Positions 1 to 5,402 of a stretch of DNA of 5,402 nucleotides are shown here, in pieces (within the stretch, counting starts at the first letter, position 1; every line of letters begins with the position of its first letter). The translations under genes and the position numbers were made by a program. Location: the NCBI GenBank assembly GCA_035505995.1, contig DATJQF010000189.1, positions 1 through 5,402 of the forward strand. The letters run 5' to 3'. The notes beneath the pieces were generated by a model that was not told where the DNA came from, searched no databases, and worked only from the letters and a program-made list of their open reading frames with translations. This stretch comes from DATJQF01 sp035505995 (GTDB lineage: Bacteria > Bacteroidota > Bacteroidia > Bacteroidales > FEN-979).

Positions 1-359
1 TGCACCCCGTCCATGACTTGAGGAAAATCAAATTTCTTCTCCGTCGTTTTGAAGCGGTAGGGCTTTTTCAAGCTTACCGAATAATAGACATTAATCAGCT
101 GAAACTCGGAAGGTAGCAGGGTGGTGGCCTGAAAAAATTCAGTCGTATAGAAATGCCGGTAATCAATTATCTCGCTGTCAAGCTCTTCCAGAAATTCTCT
201 TTTCAGGCAATCCACCGGTCCTTCCCCGAATTTCAATCCTCCCCCCGGGAATTTGGTCATGAAGATCCCCAGCCGGTACTCATCCGTCACCAAAATTCTG
301 CCTTCATCCGTCAGCAGTCCGTAAATCCGGAGGTTAAACCGGTTGATCTCCGTTGCCAT
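1..359 (-). CDS. Nudix hydrolase, C-terminus cut by window edge
   Basis: The first 119 residues of a Nudix-fold protein are present and the reading frame runs off the left edge. Nudix enzymes cleave nucleoside diphosphates linked to another group X, using Mg2+ or Mn2+; the substrate cannot be told here. The Nudix box lies at residues 40-62: G40, E46, then R54, E55, E58 and E59 fit the metal-binding GX5EX7REUXEE pattern. The usual Gly after the EE pair is Asp61 and the following hydrophobic is Ser62, so the end of the box is non-canonical. There is no signal peptide, so it should be cytoplasmic. The ATG at 357-359 is the first plausible start; it is preceded by AAGG placed too close to serve as a normal Shine-Dalgarno. 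The gene lies 42 nt after mnmD on the same strand, and a promoter-like octamer sits in that gap. The family assignment is firm; substrate and full length are unknown. Confidence 0.85.
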   Translation of the reverse strand, partial: MATEINRFNLRIYGLLTDEGRILVTDEYRLGIFMTKFPGGGLKFGEGPVDCLKREFLEELDSEIIDYRHFYTTEFFQATTLLPSEFQLINVYYSVSLKKPYRFKTTEKKFDFPQVMDGV

Positions 360-363
360 CCTT

Positions 364-371
364 CAAAATTA
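364..371 (-). promoter_or_regulatory. Possible Bacteroidota -7 element before the Nudix gene
   Basis: On the minus strand this reads TAATTTTG, an exact match to the Bacteroidota -7 consensus TAnnTTTG. It lies in an AT-rich gap between mnmD and the Nudix gene. Against it, the box ends only four bases before the ATG, so transcription would begin at or inside the start codon, and no TTG (-33) element is seen 17-23 bases upstream. Either the transcript is leaderless or the match is chance in AT-rich DNA. Confidence 0.2.
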
Positions 372-401
372 TAATATAAATCAAGCCGGGATGAAATTCC
401 C

Positions 402-1076
402 TCATCCTTTCCTGAATGCCCGGGTCATCTCCCTTTTGCCTTCCGGTCCCGGGATCTTGGTCACGGTGAATCCGGCCTGCTTCATCGCCCTCCTTACCGC
501 GCCTTTTGAGGAGTAGGTGACCAGGATGGAGTCATGGTCCATCACCCGGAACAGCTTTTCAAAGATCGCCGGCAGCCACATCTCCGGCTGCACTTCCGGA
601 CCGAATGCATCCAAGTAAACGACATCAAAAGAAGCGACCGGCAGGGCCGCCGTTTGAAAGCGATCCACCCTCTTTTCCAGGAAAAACAAAGGAGAGATCC
701 GGGTCAGGTGGTCGGGGGGCGAGGTATGCAGGAGCCGGTAAACGGACCTTGCATCCGGGAAAGTCAGTAATTCGGGATAATTCAATGCTTCCCATATCGC
801 CGGCTCCAGGGGGTAGGGCTCGACGGCTGTATAGTCCACAGACACATTTTTCAGCCGGGCTTCAAAAAAAGTGAGTAACGCGTTCAGACCCGTTCCGAAT
901 CCTATCTCGAGGACACGGATCTTGCTTTTAAAGGGAATCAACCGGTTCAACCCGGCTTCGACGAACACATGCCGGCTTTCCGCGATGGCGCCGTGAACAG
1001 AATGATAATGCTCATGAAGCTCCGGGACCAGCAGGGTATGGGAGCCGTCGCCCGTTATGACCGGCAGGACCTTCAT
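402..1076 (-). CDS. mnmD: tRNA 5-methylaminomethyl-(2-thio)uridine34 methyltransferase MnmD
   Basis: This is a 224-residue SAM-dependent methyltransferase of the MnmC N-terminal-domain type (DUF752). It would complete wobble-uridine modification by methylating the aminomethyl group on U34 of certain tRNAs to give mnm5(s2)U. Visible motifs are the SAM-binding loop GFGTG at residues 59-63 with Glu86 at the end of the next strand (AVEPYPLEP), the active-site segment LDAFGPEVQPEMW at 155-167, the YSSKGAVRRAM segment at 188-198 and the terminal GKREM at 213-217; all have direct counterparts in MnmC. The FAD-dependent oxidase half of enterobacterial MnmC is absent, as expected of stand-alone MnmD, so the substrate would be the aminomethyl form made by MnmE/MnmG. 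The ATG at 1074-1076 gives the family's usual N-terminus. It begins 9 nt after the E1 stop codon with no obvious Shine-Dalgarno, so co-transcription with the E1 gene is likely although the pathways are unrelated. Confidence 0.92.
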   Translation of the reverse strand: MKVLPVITGDGSHTLLVPELHEHYHSVHGAIAESRHVFVEAGLNRLIPFKSKIRVLEIGFGTGLNALLTFFEARLKNVSVDYTAVEPYPLEPAIWEALNYPELLTFPDARSVYRLLHTSPPDHLTRISPLFFLEKRVDRFQTAALPVASFDVVYLDAFGPEVQPEMWLPAIFEKLFRVMDHDSILVTYSSKGAVRRAMKQAGFTVTKIPGPEGKREMTRAFRKG

Positions 1077-1085
1077 GGCCGAATG

Positions 1086-3479
1086 TTAATAGAGCTGGGG
1101 ATATTTGACGGGGTTGGCGGCATTCATGAGCCCGTACACGCATTCGAAAACGTCTTCTGCGTTGGGATTCGAGAAATAATCGCCGTCGGTGCCGTATGCC
1201 GGCCGGTGAGCGGTCCCGGTGATCGTTTTCGGTTCCGCATCCAGGTAAGGGTAACCTCCCTGCTCCTCCAGCACTTTCTGCATCATATAGGCAGTGGCTC
1301 CGCCCGGCACATCTTCATCGAAGAATATGATGCGGCCGGTCTTCTTCAGGGATTCCAGGATCCGGTGATCCACATCAAACGGAAGGAGCGACTGCACATC
1401 GATCAGCTCCACGCTGATCTTGAAATTCCTGAGCTGGCGGATGGCATCCTGGGCAATCCGGACGCAGGCTCCGTAAGTGACCAGGGTCACATCCTTTCCT
1501 TCCTCCAGGACCTCGGGTACCCCCAACGGTACGCGGTATTCTCCGGGGTTGGAAGGCTGCAATTCCTTCAGGCGGTACGCGTTCAGCGGTTCGATGACCA
1601 GGGCGGCATCATCGGAGGCAAGCAGGGTGTTGTAAAATCCTGCCGCCTGTGTCATGTTCCTCGGGACCAGCACATAGATGCCCCGGATGGAATTAATGAC
1701 CATGCTCAGGGGCGATCCGGAATGCCAGATCCCTTCCAGCCGGTGACCCCGTGTGCTGATGATCAGCGGGGCCTTTTGACCCCCTTTGGTCCGGTACTGC
1801 AGGGTGGCCAGGTCGTCGCTCATCACTTGCAGCCCGTACAGCAGGTAGTCGAAATACTGGATCTCGGCGATCGGCCTGAATCCCCGCATGGCCAGCCCGA
1901 TCCCCTGGCCGACAATGGTGGCTTCGCGGATCCCGGTATCCATGACCCGCAACTCCCCGTATTTGGCCTGCATCCCTTCCAGTGTCTGGTTCACGCCGCC
2001 GATCCTCCCCACATCTTCCCCGAAGATCACTACGAGGGGATGGTCGTTCAGGATCCGGTCAAAATTGGCCAGCAGCACTTCCCTGCCGGTCACCTGGGCC
2101 GGTTGGTCAGGATAGGCCGGGGGGATCCCCCGCACCTGCAGGGCGCTTTCTTTCGATTCACTGAACAGCCGGGACCCGTAACGCTCGGTGTTCTGCTCCA
2201 TGATCCGGTTCAGCCACACCGACAGGTCGGCCTTCATCGGTTTTTTCATGCTGCAGGTTGTGCATACATCGTGCAGGATCCGCTTGGCGGAGGAGATCAC
2301 ATCCTTGTAAACCGGCTCGCTGACCTTCTGAAGATCGTCCACGACCTGGTCGATGCGCTCCTGTTTCCGGCACGGGCAGTGCGTCGTCCGCACGGCAGAG
2401 ATCAGCCGTTCCCGCTCTGCCTTGATCGGATCCTGGTAATGCTTCCATGCCCTTTCCCTGGCTTGTTTTACGGAAACGACCGCCTCCGCTTCGATCCGGT
2501 CCAGCTCTTCGGCGGTGGAGATCCCCGAGGCAATCATCCATTCCCGCATTTTACGGTTGCAGTCGAATTCCTTTTCCCAGGCCAGTTGTTCCCTGGTCTT
2601 GTACCGTTCATGGGATCCGGAGGTGGAATGCCCCTGCGGCTGGGTAAGTTCCAGGATATGGAAAAGGACCGGCTGGTGCTCTTTGCGGCATCTGCCGATC
2701 CCCTCTGCATACATCCTGCACAGGGCGGCGTAATCCCACCCTTTCTCCCGGTAGATCACGAACCCCTGTCCCTTTTCATTTTTCTCGAGTCCTGCCAGGA
2801 TCTCGGAAATATCCTGCTTGGTGGTCTGGTATTTTTTCGGGACGGAAATTCCCCAGCCGTCATCCCAAACGGAGATGGCCATCGGGACCTGCAACACACC
2901 GGCGGCATTCAGGGCCTCAAAGAAGTGCCCTTCCGAGGTGCTTGCATCTCCGATCGTTCCGAAAGCCACTTCATCGCCGTGCCTGGAAAATCCTGTATAA
3001 TCCTTCAGCGCAGGGTTCTCCCGGAACAGTTTGGAAGCCAGGGCAAGCCCGAGGAGACGCGGCATCTGTCCGGCAGTAGGGGAGATGTCGGCGGAGGAAT
3101 TCTTCTGGGCAGTGAGATCTTTCCAGTTTCCCCGGTCATCCAGGCTGCGGGTGGCAAAATGATTGTTCATCAGGCGGCCGCCGCTTGCAGGGTTTACGGA
3201 AAGATCCGTATCCCCGTACAGCTGGGAAAAAAATACATCCAGGGTCAGCATCCCGGCCGCCATCATGAAGGTCTGGTCGCGGTAATATCCCGATCGCCAG
3301 TCCCCTTCGCGGAAGACTTTGGCCATGGCCAGCTGGGGAACTTCCTTGCCGTCGCCGAAGATCCCGAATTTGGCTTTGCCGGTCAGCACCTCCTTGCGCC
3401 CCAGCAGGCTGGCCTGCCGGCTCTCGCAGGCGATGCGGTAATCGTTAAGTATTTCCGGTTTGCCGGGCAGGGGATCCAT
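1086..3479 (-). CDS. Fused alpha/beta E1 of a 2-oxo-acid dehydrogenase (TPP-dependent)
   Basis: The 797-residue protein joins the E1 alpha and beta subunits of a 2-oxo-acid dehydrogenase into one chain. E1 uses thiamine pyrophosphate to decarboxylate a 2-oxo acid (pyruvate, branched-chain or similar) and passes the acyl group to lipoyl-E2. The alpha half spans about residues 30-350: YYRDQ at 65-69 matches the TPP-phosphate-binding YR region, and HSTS at 284-287 matches the active-site His and phosphorylation loop of branched-chain E1 alpha. The TPP/metal motif is altered, GDAS at 177-180 and DDG at 206-208 replacing GDG and NNG. The linker at about 350-460 is charged and holds Cys368, Cys370, Cys406 and Cys409. 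The beta half follows: GEDV at 487-490 with the expected TPP-activating Glu488, a conserved stretch from DTGIREATIVGQGIGLAM (514-531), HSG at 586-588, and a C-terminal transketolase domain from about 650. The ATG at 3479 lies 6 nt after the rubrerythrin stop with no clear Shine-Dalgarno. No E2, E3 or lipoylation gene is in the window, so the substrate is undetermined. Confidence 0.9.
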   Translation of the reverse strand: MDPLPGKPEILNDYRIACESRQASLLGRKEVLTGKAKFGIFGDGKEVPQLAMAKVFREGDWRSGYYRDQTFMMAAGMLTLDVFFSQLYGDTDLSVNPASGGRLMNNHFATRSLDDRGNWKDLTAQKNSSADISPTAGQMPRLLGLALASKLFRENPALKDYTGFSRHGDEVAFGTIGDASTSEGHFFEALNAAGVLQVPMAISVWDDGWGISVPKKYQTTKQDISEILAGLEKNEKGQGFVIYREKGWDYAALCRMYAEGIGRCRKEHQPVLFHILELTQPQGHSTSGSHERYKTREQLAWEKEFDCNRKMREWMIASGISTAEELDRIEAEAVVSVKQARERAWKHYQDPIKAERERLISAVRTTHCPCRKQERIDQVVDDLQKVSEPVYKDVISSAKRILHDVCTTCSMKKPMKADLSVWLNRIMEQNTERYGSRLFSESKESALQVRGIPPAYPDQPAQVTGREVLLANFDRILNDHPLVVIFGEDVGRIGGVNQTLEGMQAKYGELRVMDTGIREATIVGQGIGLAMRGFRPIAEIQYFDYLLYGLQVMSDDLATLQYRTKGGQKAPLIISTRGHRLEGIWHSGSPLSMVINSIRGIYVLVPRNMTQAAGFYNTLLASDDAALVIEPLNAYRLKELQPSNPGEYRVPLGVPEVLEEGKDVTLVTYGACVRIAQDAIRQLRNFKISVELIDVQSLLPFDVDHRILESLKKTGRIIFFDEDVPGGATAYMMQKVLEEQGGYPYLDAEPKTITGTAHRPAYGTDGDYFSNPNAEDVFECVYGLMNAANPVKYPQLY

Positions 3480-3485
3480 GACCCA

Positions 3486-4064
3486 TTAATAGTTCTCGGC
3501 CTTTAATTCGAAATAGGACATTGGGTGGTCACATACCGGGCAATTGTTCAGGGCTTTTGTTCCGAAATGGACATGACCGCATTTGCGGCAGATCCAGAAT
3601 ACCTTTTCCCCTCTTTCAAAAACCTTATTTTCTTCCACGTTGGCCAGCAGTTTCCGGTACCGGTTCTCATGGCTCTCCTCGATCTTTGCAATGAGCTTGA
3701 AAAGAGTGGCGACTTTGGGGAACCCTTCTTCCGCGGCGATCCGCGAAAATTCCGGGTAAATGGCGGACCATTCTTCGTGCTCTCCCATGGCAGCCGCTTT
3801 GAGGTTGTCTTTCGTGGTTCCGATCATCCCGGCCGGGTATCCTGCCGTGATCACCACTTCCCCACCTTCGAGGTGCTTGAAGAACAATTTGCCATGCTCT
3901 TCCTCATTCAGGGCGGTCTCCTCGAACAGGGAGGCGATCTGCTCAAATCCCTCTTTCCGCGCCTGCTTGGCAAAGAAGGTATAACGGTTTTTAGCCTGCG
4001 ATTCTCCGGCAAAAGCCTTTAACAGGTTCTGCTCGGTCTGGGTTCCTTTTAAACTTTTTTCCAT
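3486..4064 (-). CDS. rbr: Rubrerythrin (diiron peroxide reductase with rubredoxin domain)
   Basis: The 192-residue, cytoplasmic protein has classic rubrerythrin architecture. An N-terminal ferritin-like four-helix domain carries the diiron ligands Glu21, Glu54, His57 (NEEEH), Glu95, Glu98 (GEHEE), Glu129 and His132 (EESH). A C-terminal rubredoxin-like domain binds one iron through Cys159, Cys162 (CRKC), Cys175 and Cys178 (CPVC). Rubrerythrins reduce hydrogen peroxide to water in anaerobes, with electrons from NAD(P)H by way of rubredoxin or a flavoprotein; every key ligand is present and the length is normal. The frame extends six codons upstream to a TTG at 4080-4082, but the ATG at 4062-4064 gives the standard family N-terminus (MEKSLKGTQTEQNLL), so I chose it. 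A GGAG at 4077-4080 lies 12 bases before that ATG, rather far for a Shine-Dalgarno. A rubredoxin gene lies 72 nt upstream, its probable redox partner. Confidence 0.96.
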   Translation of the reverse strand: MEKSLKGTQTEQNLLKAFAGESQAKNRYTFFAKQARKEGFEQIASLFEETALNEEEHGKLFFKHLEGGEVVITAGYPAGMIGTTKDNLKAAAMGEHEEWSAIYPEFSRIAAEEGFPKVATLFKLIAKIEESHENRYRKLLANVEENKVFERGEKVFWICRKCGHVHFGTKALNNCPVCDHPMSYFELKAENY

Positions 4065-4079
4065 GTTTGAAATTTTCTC

Positions 4080-4087
4080 CAAAGATA
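4080..4087 (-). promoter_or_regulatory. Possible Bacteroidota -7 element before rubrerythrin
   Basis: The minus strand reads TATCTTTG, matching TAnnTTTG, within the 72-nt gap between rubredoxin and rubrerythrin. It would let rubrerythrin be transcribed separately from the upstream peroxidase and rubredoxin genes. The leader would be only about 10 nt, no TTG element lies 17-23 bases upstream, and the last base is shared with the GGAG at 4077-4080, so the promoter and ribosome-site readings compete. Confidence 0.3.
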
Positions 4088-4136
4088 AAAGTTATATCCG
4101 GAAAAATAAATATGAAGGGGATCTCTTGTCAGCAGT

Positions 4137-4298
4137 TTACTCCAAAGGCTCATATTCTTCTTTGGGCGCATCGCAAACCGGACAGGTCCAGTCGTCGGGA
4201 AGCTCTTCAAACGGGGTACCGGGAGGAATATTCCGCAGGGGATCGCCCTCGGCCGGGTCATAAACATGCCCGCAAATAAGGCATCTGTATTTTTTCAT
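4137..4298 (-). CDS. Rubredoxin
   Basis: This 53-codon gene, easily missed by length cut-offs, encodes a complete rubredoxin, a small cytoplasmic one-electron carrier with a single iron bound by four cysteines. The ligands are Cys6 and Cys9 (CLICG) and Cys39 and Cys42 (CPVCD). The family signature is intact: YDPAEGD at residues 13-19, the PPGTPFEELPDDW segment at 25-37 and the tail APKEEYEPLE. The length is standard for the family. The ATG at 4296-4298 begins 11 nt after the glutathione peroxidase stop codon, with no evident Shine-Dalgarno, so the two are probably co-transcribed. Its neighbour downstream is rubrerythrin, the best-known acceptor of rubredoxin electrons in peroxide reduction, which makes that its likely job here. 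No rubredoxin reductase is visible, so the electron source must be encoded elsewhere. Confidence 0.96.
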   Translation of the reverse strand: MKKYRCLICGHVYDPAEGDPLRNIPPGTPFEELPDDWTCPVCDAPKEEYEPLE

Positions 4299-4309
4299 GC
4301 AGGGAGGGA

Positions 4310-4855
4310 TTAATTTTTTCCTTCAATCCAGTTAATGATCTTATCGCACTTGGGGGACTCTCCCGGCGCCACCATCCCCACCAGGTTCCCTTTTTCATCG
4401 ATCATGAACTTCTGGAAGTTCCATTTCACCGGGGCATCCATCACGCCGTTCTCTTCCTTCGAGGTCAGCCACCGGTAGATCGGATCGATATCCTTTCCTT
4501 TCACCGAGATCTTGGACATGATGGGGAAAGTCACATTATAATTGCTGGTGCAGAATTCCTTGATCTGGGTGTTGGTGCCGGGTTCCTGGGATAAAAAGTT
4601 ATTAGCCGGAAATGCGATGATCGTGAATTTTTCCCCGCCGTATTTTTTGAAGATCTCCTCCAGCTGCGCATATTGAGGGGTGTTCCCGCATTTGGAAGCC
4701 GTATTGACGACCAGCACTTTTTTCCCTTTCAGGGTCGACAGGTCAAAAGGCTTCCCGTCGATATCCGTGGTTTTAAAATCGAAAAATGTCTTTTGCTGGG
4801 CGGATGACGTTACCGTCATGACAAGCCCTATCAGGATACTTAGGATCGTTTTCAT
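4310..4855 (-). CDS. Glutathione peroxidase family thiol peroxidase, probably exported
   Basis: The protein has 181 residues and a thioredoxin fold, and would reduce hydrogen peroxide or organic hydroperoxides. The N-terminus is a signal peptide: Lys2, a hydrophobic stretch at 4-15 and a likely cleavage after SSA at 17-19. No lipobox Cys is present, so a soluble periplasmic location is expected. The peroxidatic Cys56 sits in NTASKCGNTPQY, and the WNF motif of the catalytic site is at 145-147. Cys102 in IKEFCTSNYNVTFP aligns with the resolving cysteine of thioredoxin-dependent members, so a thioredoxin-like reductant is more likely than glutathione. The usual FPCNQF is FPANNF at 82-87, placing Asn86 where the catalytic-tetrad Gln normally is. 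Cys170 is an extra cysteine. The ATG at 4853-4855 places the signal peptide correctly; the leader is AU-rich with no Shine-Dalgarno. It is the first gene of the peroxide-defence group. Confidence 0.92.
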   Translation of the reverse strand: MKTILSILIGLVMTVTSSAQQKTFFDFKTTDIDGKPFDLSTLKGKKVLVVNTASKCGNTPQYAQLEEIFKKYGGEKFTIIAFPANNFLSQEPGTNTQIKEFCTSNYNVTFPIMSKISVKGKDIDPIYRWLTSKEENGVMDAPVKWNFQKFMIDEKGNLVGMVAPGESPKCDKIINWIEGKN

Positions 4856-4891
4856 GATTTATGGGGAGGTTATACAGTTGATATAAAAATA

Positions 4892-4899
4892 CAAAATTA
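4892..4899 (-). promoter_or_regulatory. Possible Bacteroidota -7 element before the peroxidase gene
   Basis: The minus strand reads TAATTTTG, an exact match to TAnnTTTG, in the AT-rich 52-nt gap between the DUF2400 gene and the peroxidase. A transcript from here would have a leader of roughly 30 nt before the peroxidase ATG, a realistic distance, making this the best placed of the three octamers in the window. No TTG element is seen 17-23 bases upstream, which weakens it. It could drive the peroxidase, rubredoxin and perhaps later genes. Confidence 0.4.
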
Positions 4900-4907
4900 C
4901 TTATTTT

Positions 4908-5402
4908 TCACTCGTTCCGGTCTGTTGGATCGCCCATGGCTCCCAGCCCGAACAGGGCAAAATCATACTTAACCGGGTCGATGGGATCGAACATCCTCAG
5001 GCTGGCGGTAAGTTCCTCCGCGGCCTTCCAGTCATTGTTCTTCCGTTGCAGCAACCCCAGCATCCGGGCTGCCTTCCCGGCATGAACATCCAGCGGGCAA
5101 AGAAGGACCGAAGGGCTGATCCGCCTCCAGAGTCCGAAATCAACCCCCCGGTCATCTTTCCTGACCATCCACCGGAGGAAAAGATGGAACCGCTTGGAGG
5201 AAGATCCCTGAGCCGGGTCGGAAAGATGTTTTTCCGTCCGCTTCAGATGGGAACGGCTCAGGAATATTCTCCTGAAATCAAGGATCCCCTCCCTGATTCC
5301 TTTCTCCGGAATTGACCCGAAGGCGCCTTCCAACCCGCCTTGCTCGCGATAGAGATAACGCAGCGCATCCAGGAAAAACAGGCAATCGGAATCGTTGAAG
5401 GT
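4908..5402 (-). CDS. DUF2400/TIGR02757 family protein, N-terminus cut by window edge
   Basis: The last 164 residues of a TIGR02757 (DUF2400) protein are present; the frame is open to the right edge, so the start lies outside. This family is widespread in Bacteroidota and has no established function that I know of. Recognisable conserved blocks are RFHLFLRWMVRKDD at about residues 71-84, VDFGLW at 87-92, PLDVHAGKAARMLGL at 103-117, NNDWKAAEELT at 122-132 and DPVKYDFALFGLG at 142-154. The LDVH block followed by an Arg resembles the (V/L)D(T/V)HV segment around the catalytic Asp of helix-hairpin-helix DNA glycosylases such as endonuclease III, which suggests a distant relationship, but that is inference. 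A TTG at 5331-5333 is an in-frame codon, not a credible start, because family-like sequence continues upstream of it. There is no membrane segment in the visible part. It ends 52 nt before the peroxidase gene, and a separate transcript is plausible. Confidence 0.85.
   Translation of the reverse strand, partial: TFNDSDCLFFLDALRYLYREQGGLEGAFGSIPEKGIREGILDFRRIFLSRSHLKRTEKHLSDPAQGSSSKRFHLFLRWMVRKDDRGVDFGLWRRISPSVLLCPLDVHAGKAARMLGLLQRKNNDWKAAEELTASLRMFDPIDPVKYDFALFGLGAMGDPTDRNE

Noticed and set aside
389..407. Hairpin at the mnmD stop codon (GGATGA paired with TCATCC around a 7-nt loop) as a terminator
   Set aside because: The six-pair stem is weak, it includes the stop codon, and no clean run of T follows it directly on the minus strand.
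969..3506. An 845-codon open frame on the plus strand opposite the E1 gene
   Set aside because: It is antisense to a well-recognised enzyme, its translation is rich in Gly, Pro, His and Arg with no recognisable domain, and such open frames arise from codon bias in GC-rich genes.
3525..4022. A 165-codon plus-strand frame opposite rubrerythrin
   Set aside because: The minus-strand frame has every rubrerythrin iron ligand; the plus-strand translation shows no family signature.
4065..4082. A TTG start extending rubrerythrin by six residues
   Set aside because: The downstream ATG gives the standard family N-terminus, and the added residues (MEKISN) match nothing conserved.
4097..4102. TCCGGA palindrome in the gap between rubredoxin and rubrerythrin as an operator
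   Set aside because: A six-base palindrome is expected by chance, and no second copy or longer dyad is evident nearby.
4049..4267. A 72-codon minus-strand frame across rubredoxin and the following gap
   Set aside because: It overlaps the rubredoxin gene in another frame and runs past the rubrerythrin start; the rubredoxin frame carries the complete four-cysteine signature.
5331..5333. TTG as the start of the DUF2400 protein
   Set aside because: The frame stays open upstream to the window edge with family-like sequence (CLFFLDALRYLYRE), so the true start is outside.

Overview
The window looks like an ordinary chromosomal stretch from a bacterium of the Bacteroidota, probably an anaerobic or microaerophilic Bacteroidales-like lineage of moderate to high GC. 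Four things point there. A fused alpha/beta E1 subunit of a 2-oxo-acid dehydrogenase and a DUF2400/TIGR02757 protein are both typical of that phylum. Shine-Dalgarno sites are weak or absent. The three longest intergenic gaps each carry a match to the Bacteroidota -7 promoter element TAnnTTTG. Rubrerythrin and rubredoxin suggest an oxygen-sensitive lifestyle. The assignment is inference from gene content; there is no rRNA or other marker here.

All seven genes lie on the minus strand and are read from the right edge to the left edge. In transcription order they are: a DUF2400/TIGR02757 family protein (N-terminus beyond the right edge); a glutathione peroxidase with a signal peptide; a 53-residue rubredoxin; a rubrerythrin; a 797-residue TPP-dependent E1 alpha/beta fusion; a stand-alone tRNA-modifying methyltransferase, MnmD; and a Nudix hydrolase (C-terminus beyond the left edge). 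Gaps between genes are 52, 11, 72, 6, 9 and 42 nt. There is no gene-free stretch of 300 bases, and I see no RNA gene, mobile element, CRISPR array or large repeat.

Functionally, the middle of the window is a small peroxide-defence group: a probably periplasmic thiol peroxidase, then rubredoxin, the usual electron donor of rubrerythrin, then rubrerythrin, a cytoplasmic peroxide reductase. The fused E1 follows six bases after rubrerythrin and would decarboxylate a 2-oxo acid, with E2 and E3 encoded elsewhere. MnmD acts on the wobble uridine of certain tRNAs, and the Nudix protein hydrolyses an unidentified nucleoside-diphosphate compound. The last two look like housekeeping genes co-directional by position rather than by pathway.

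I found no convincing new system. The points most worth a second look are the altered TPP motif (GDA...DDG) and the four-cysteine linker in the fused E1, the Gln-to-Asn change in the peroxidase, the tiny rubredoxin gene that length cut-offs would miss, and the promoter-like octamers confined to the three longest gaps.
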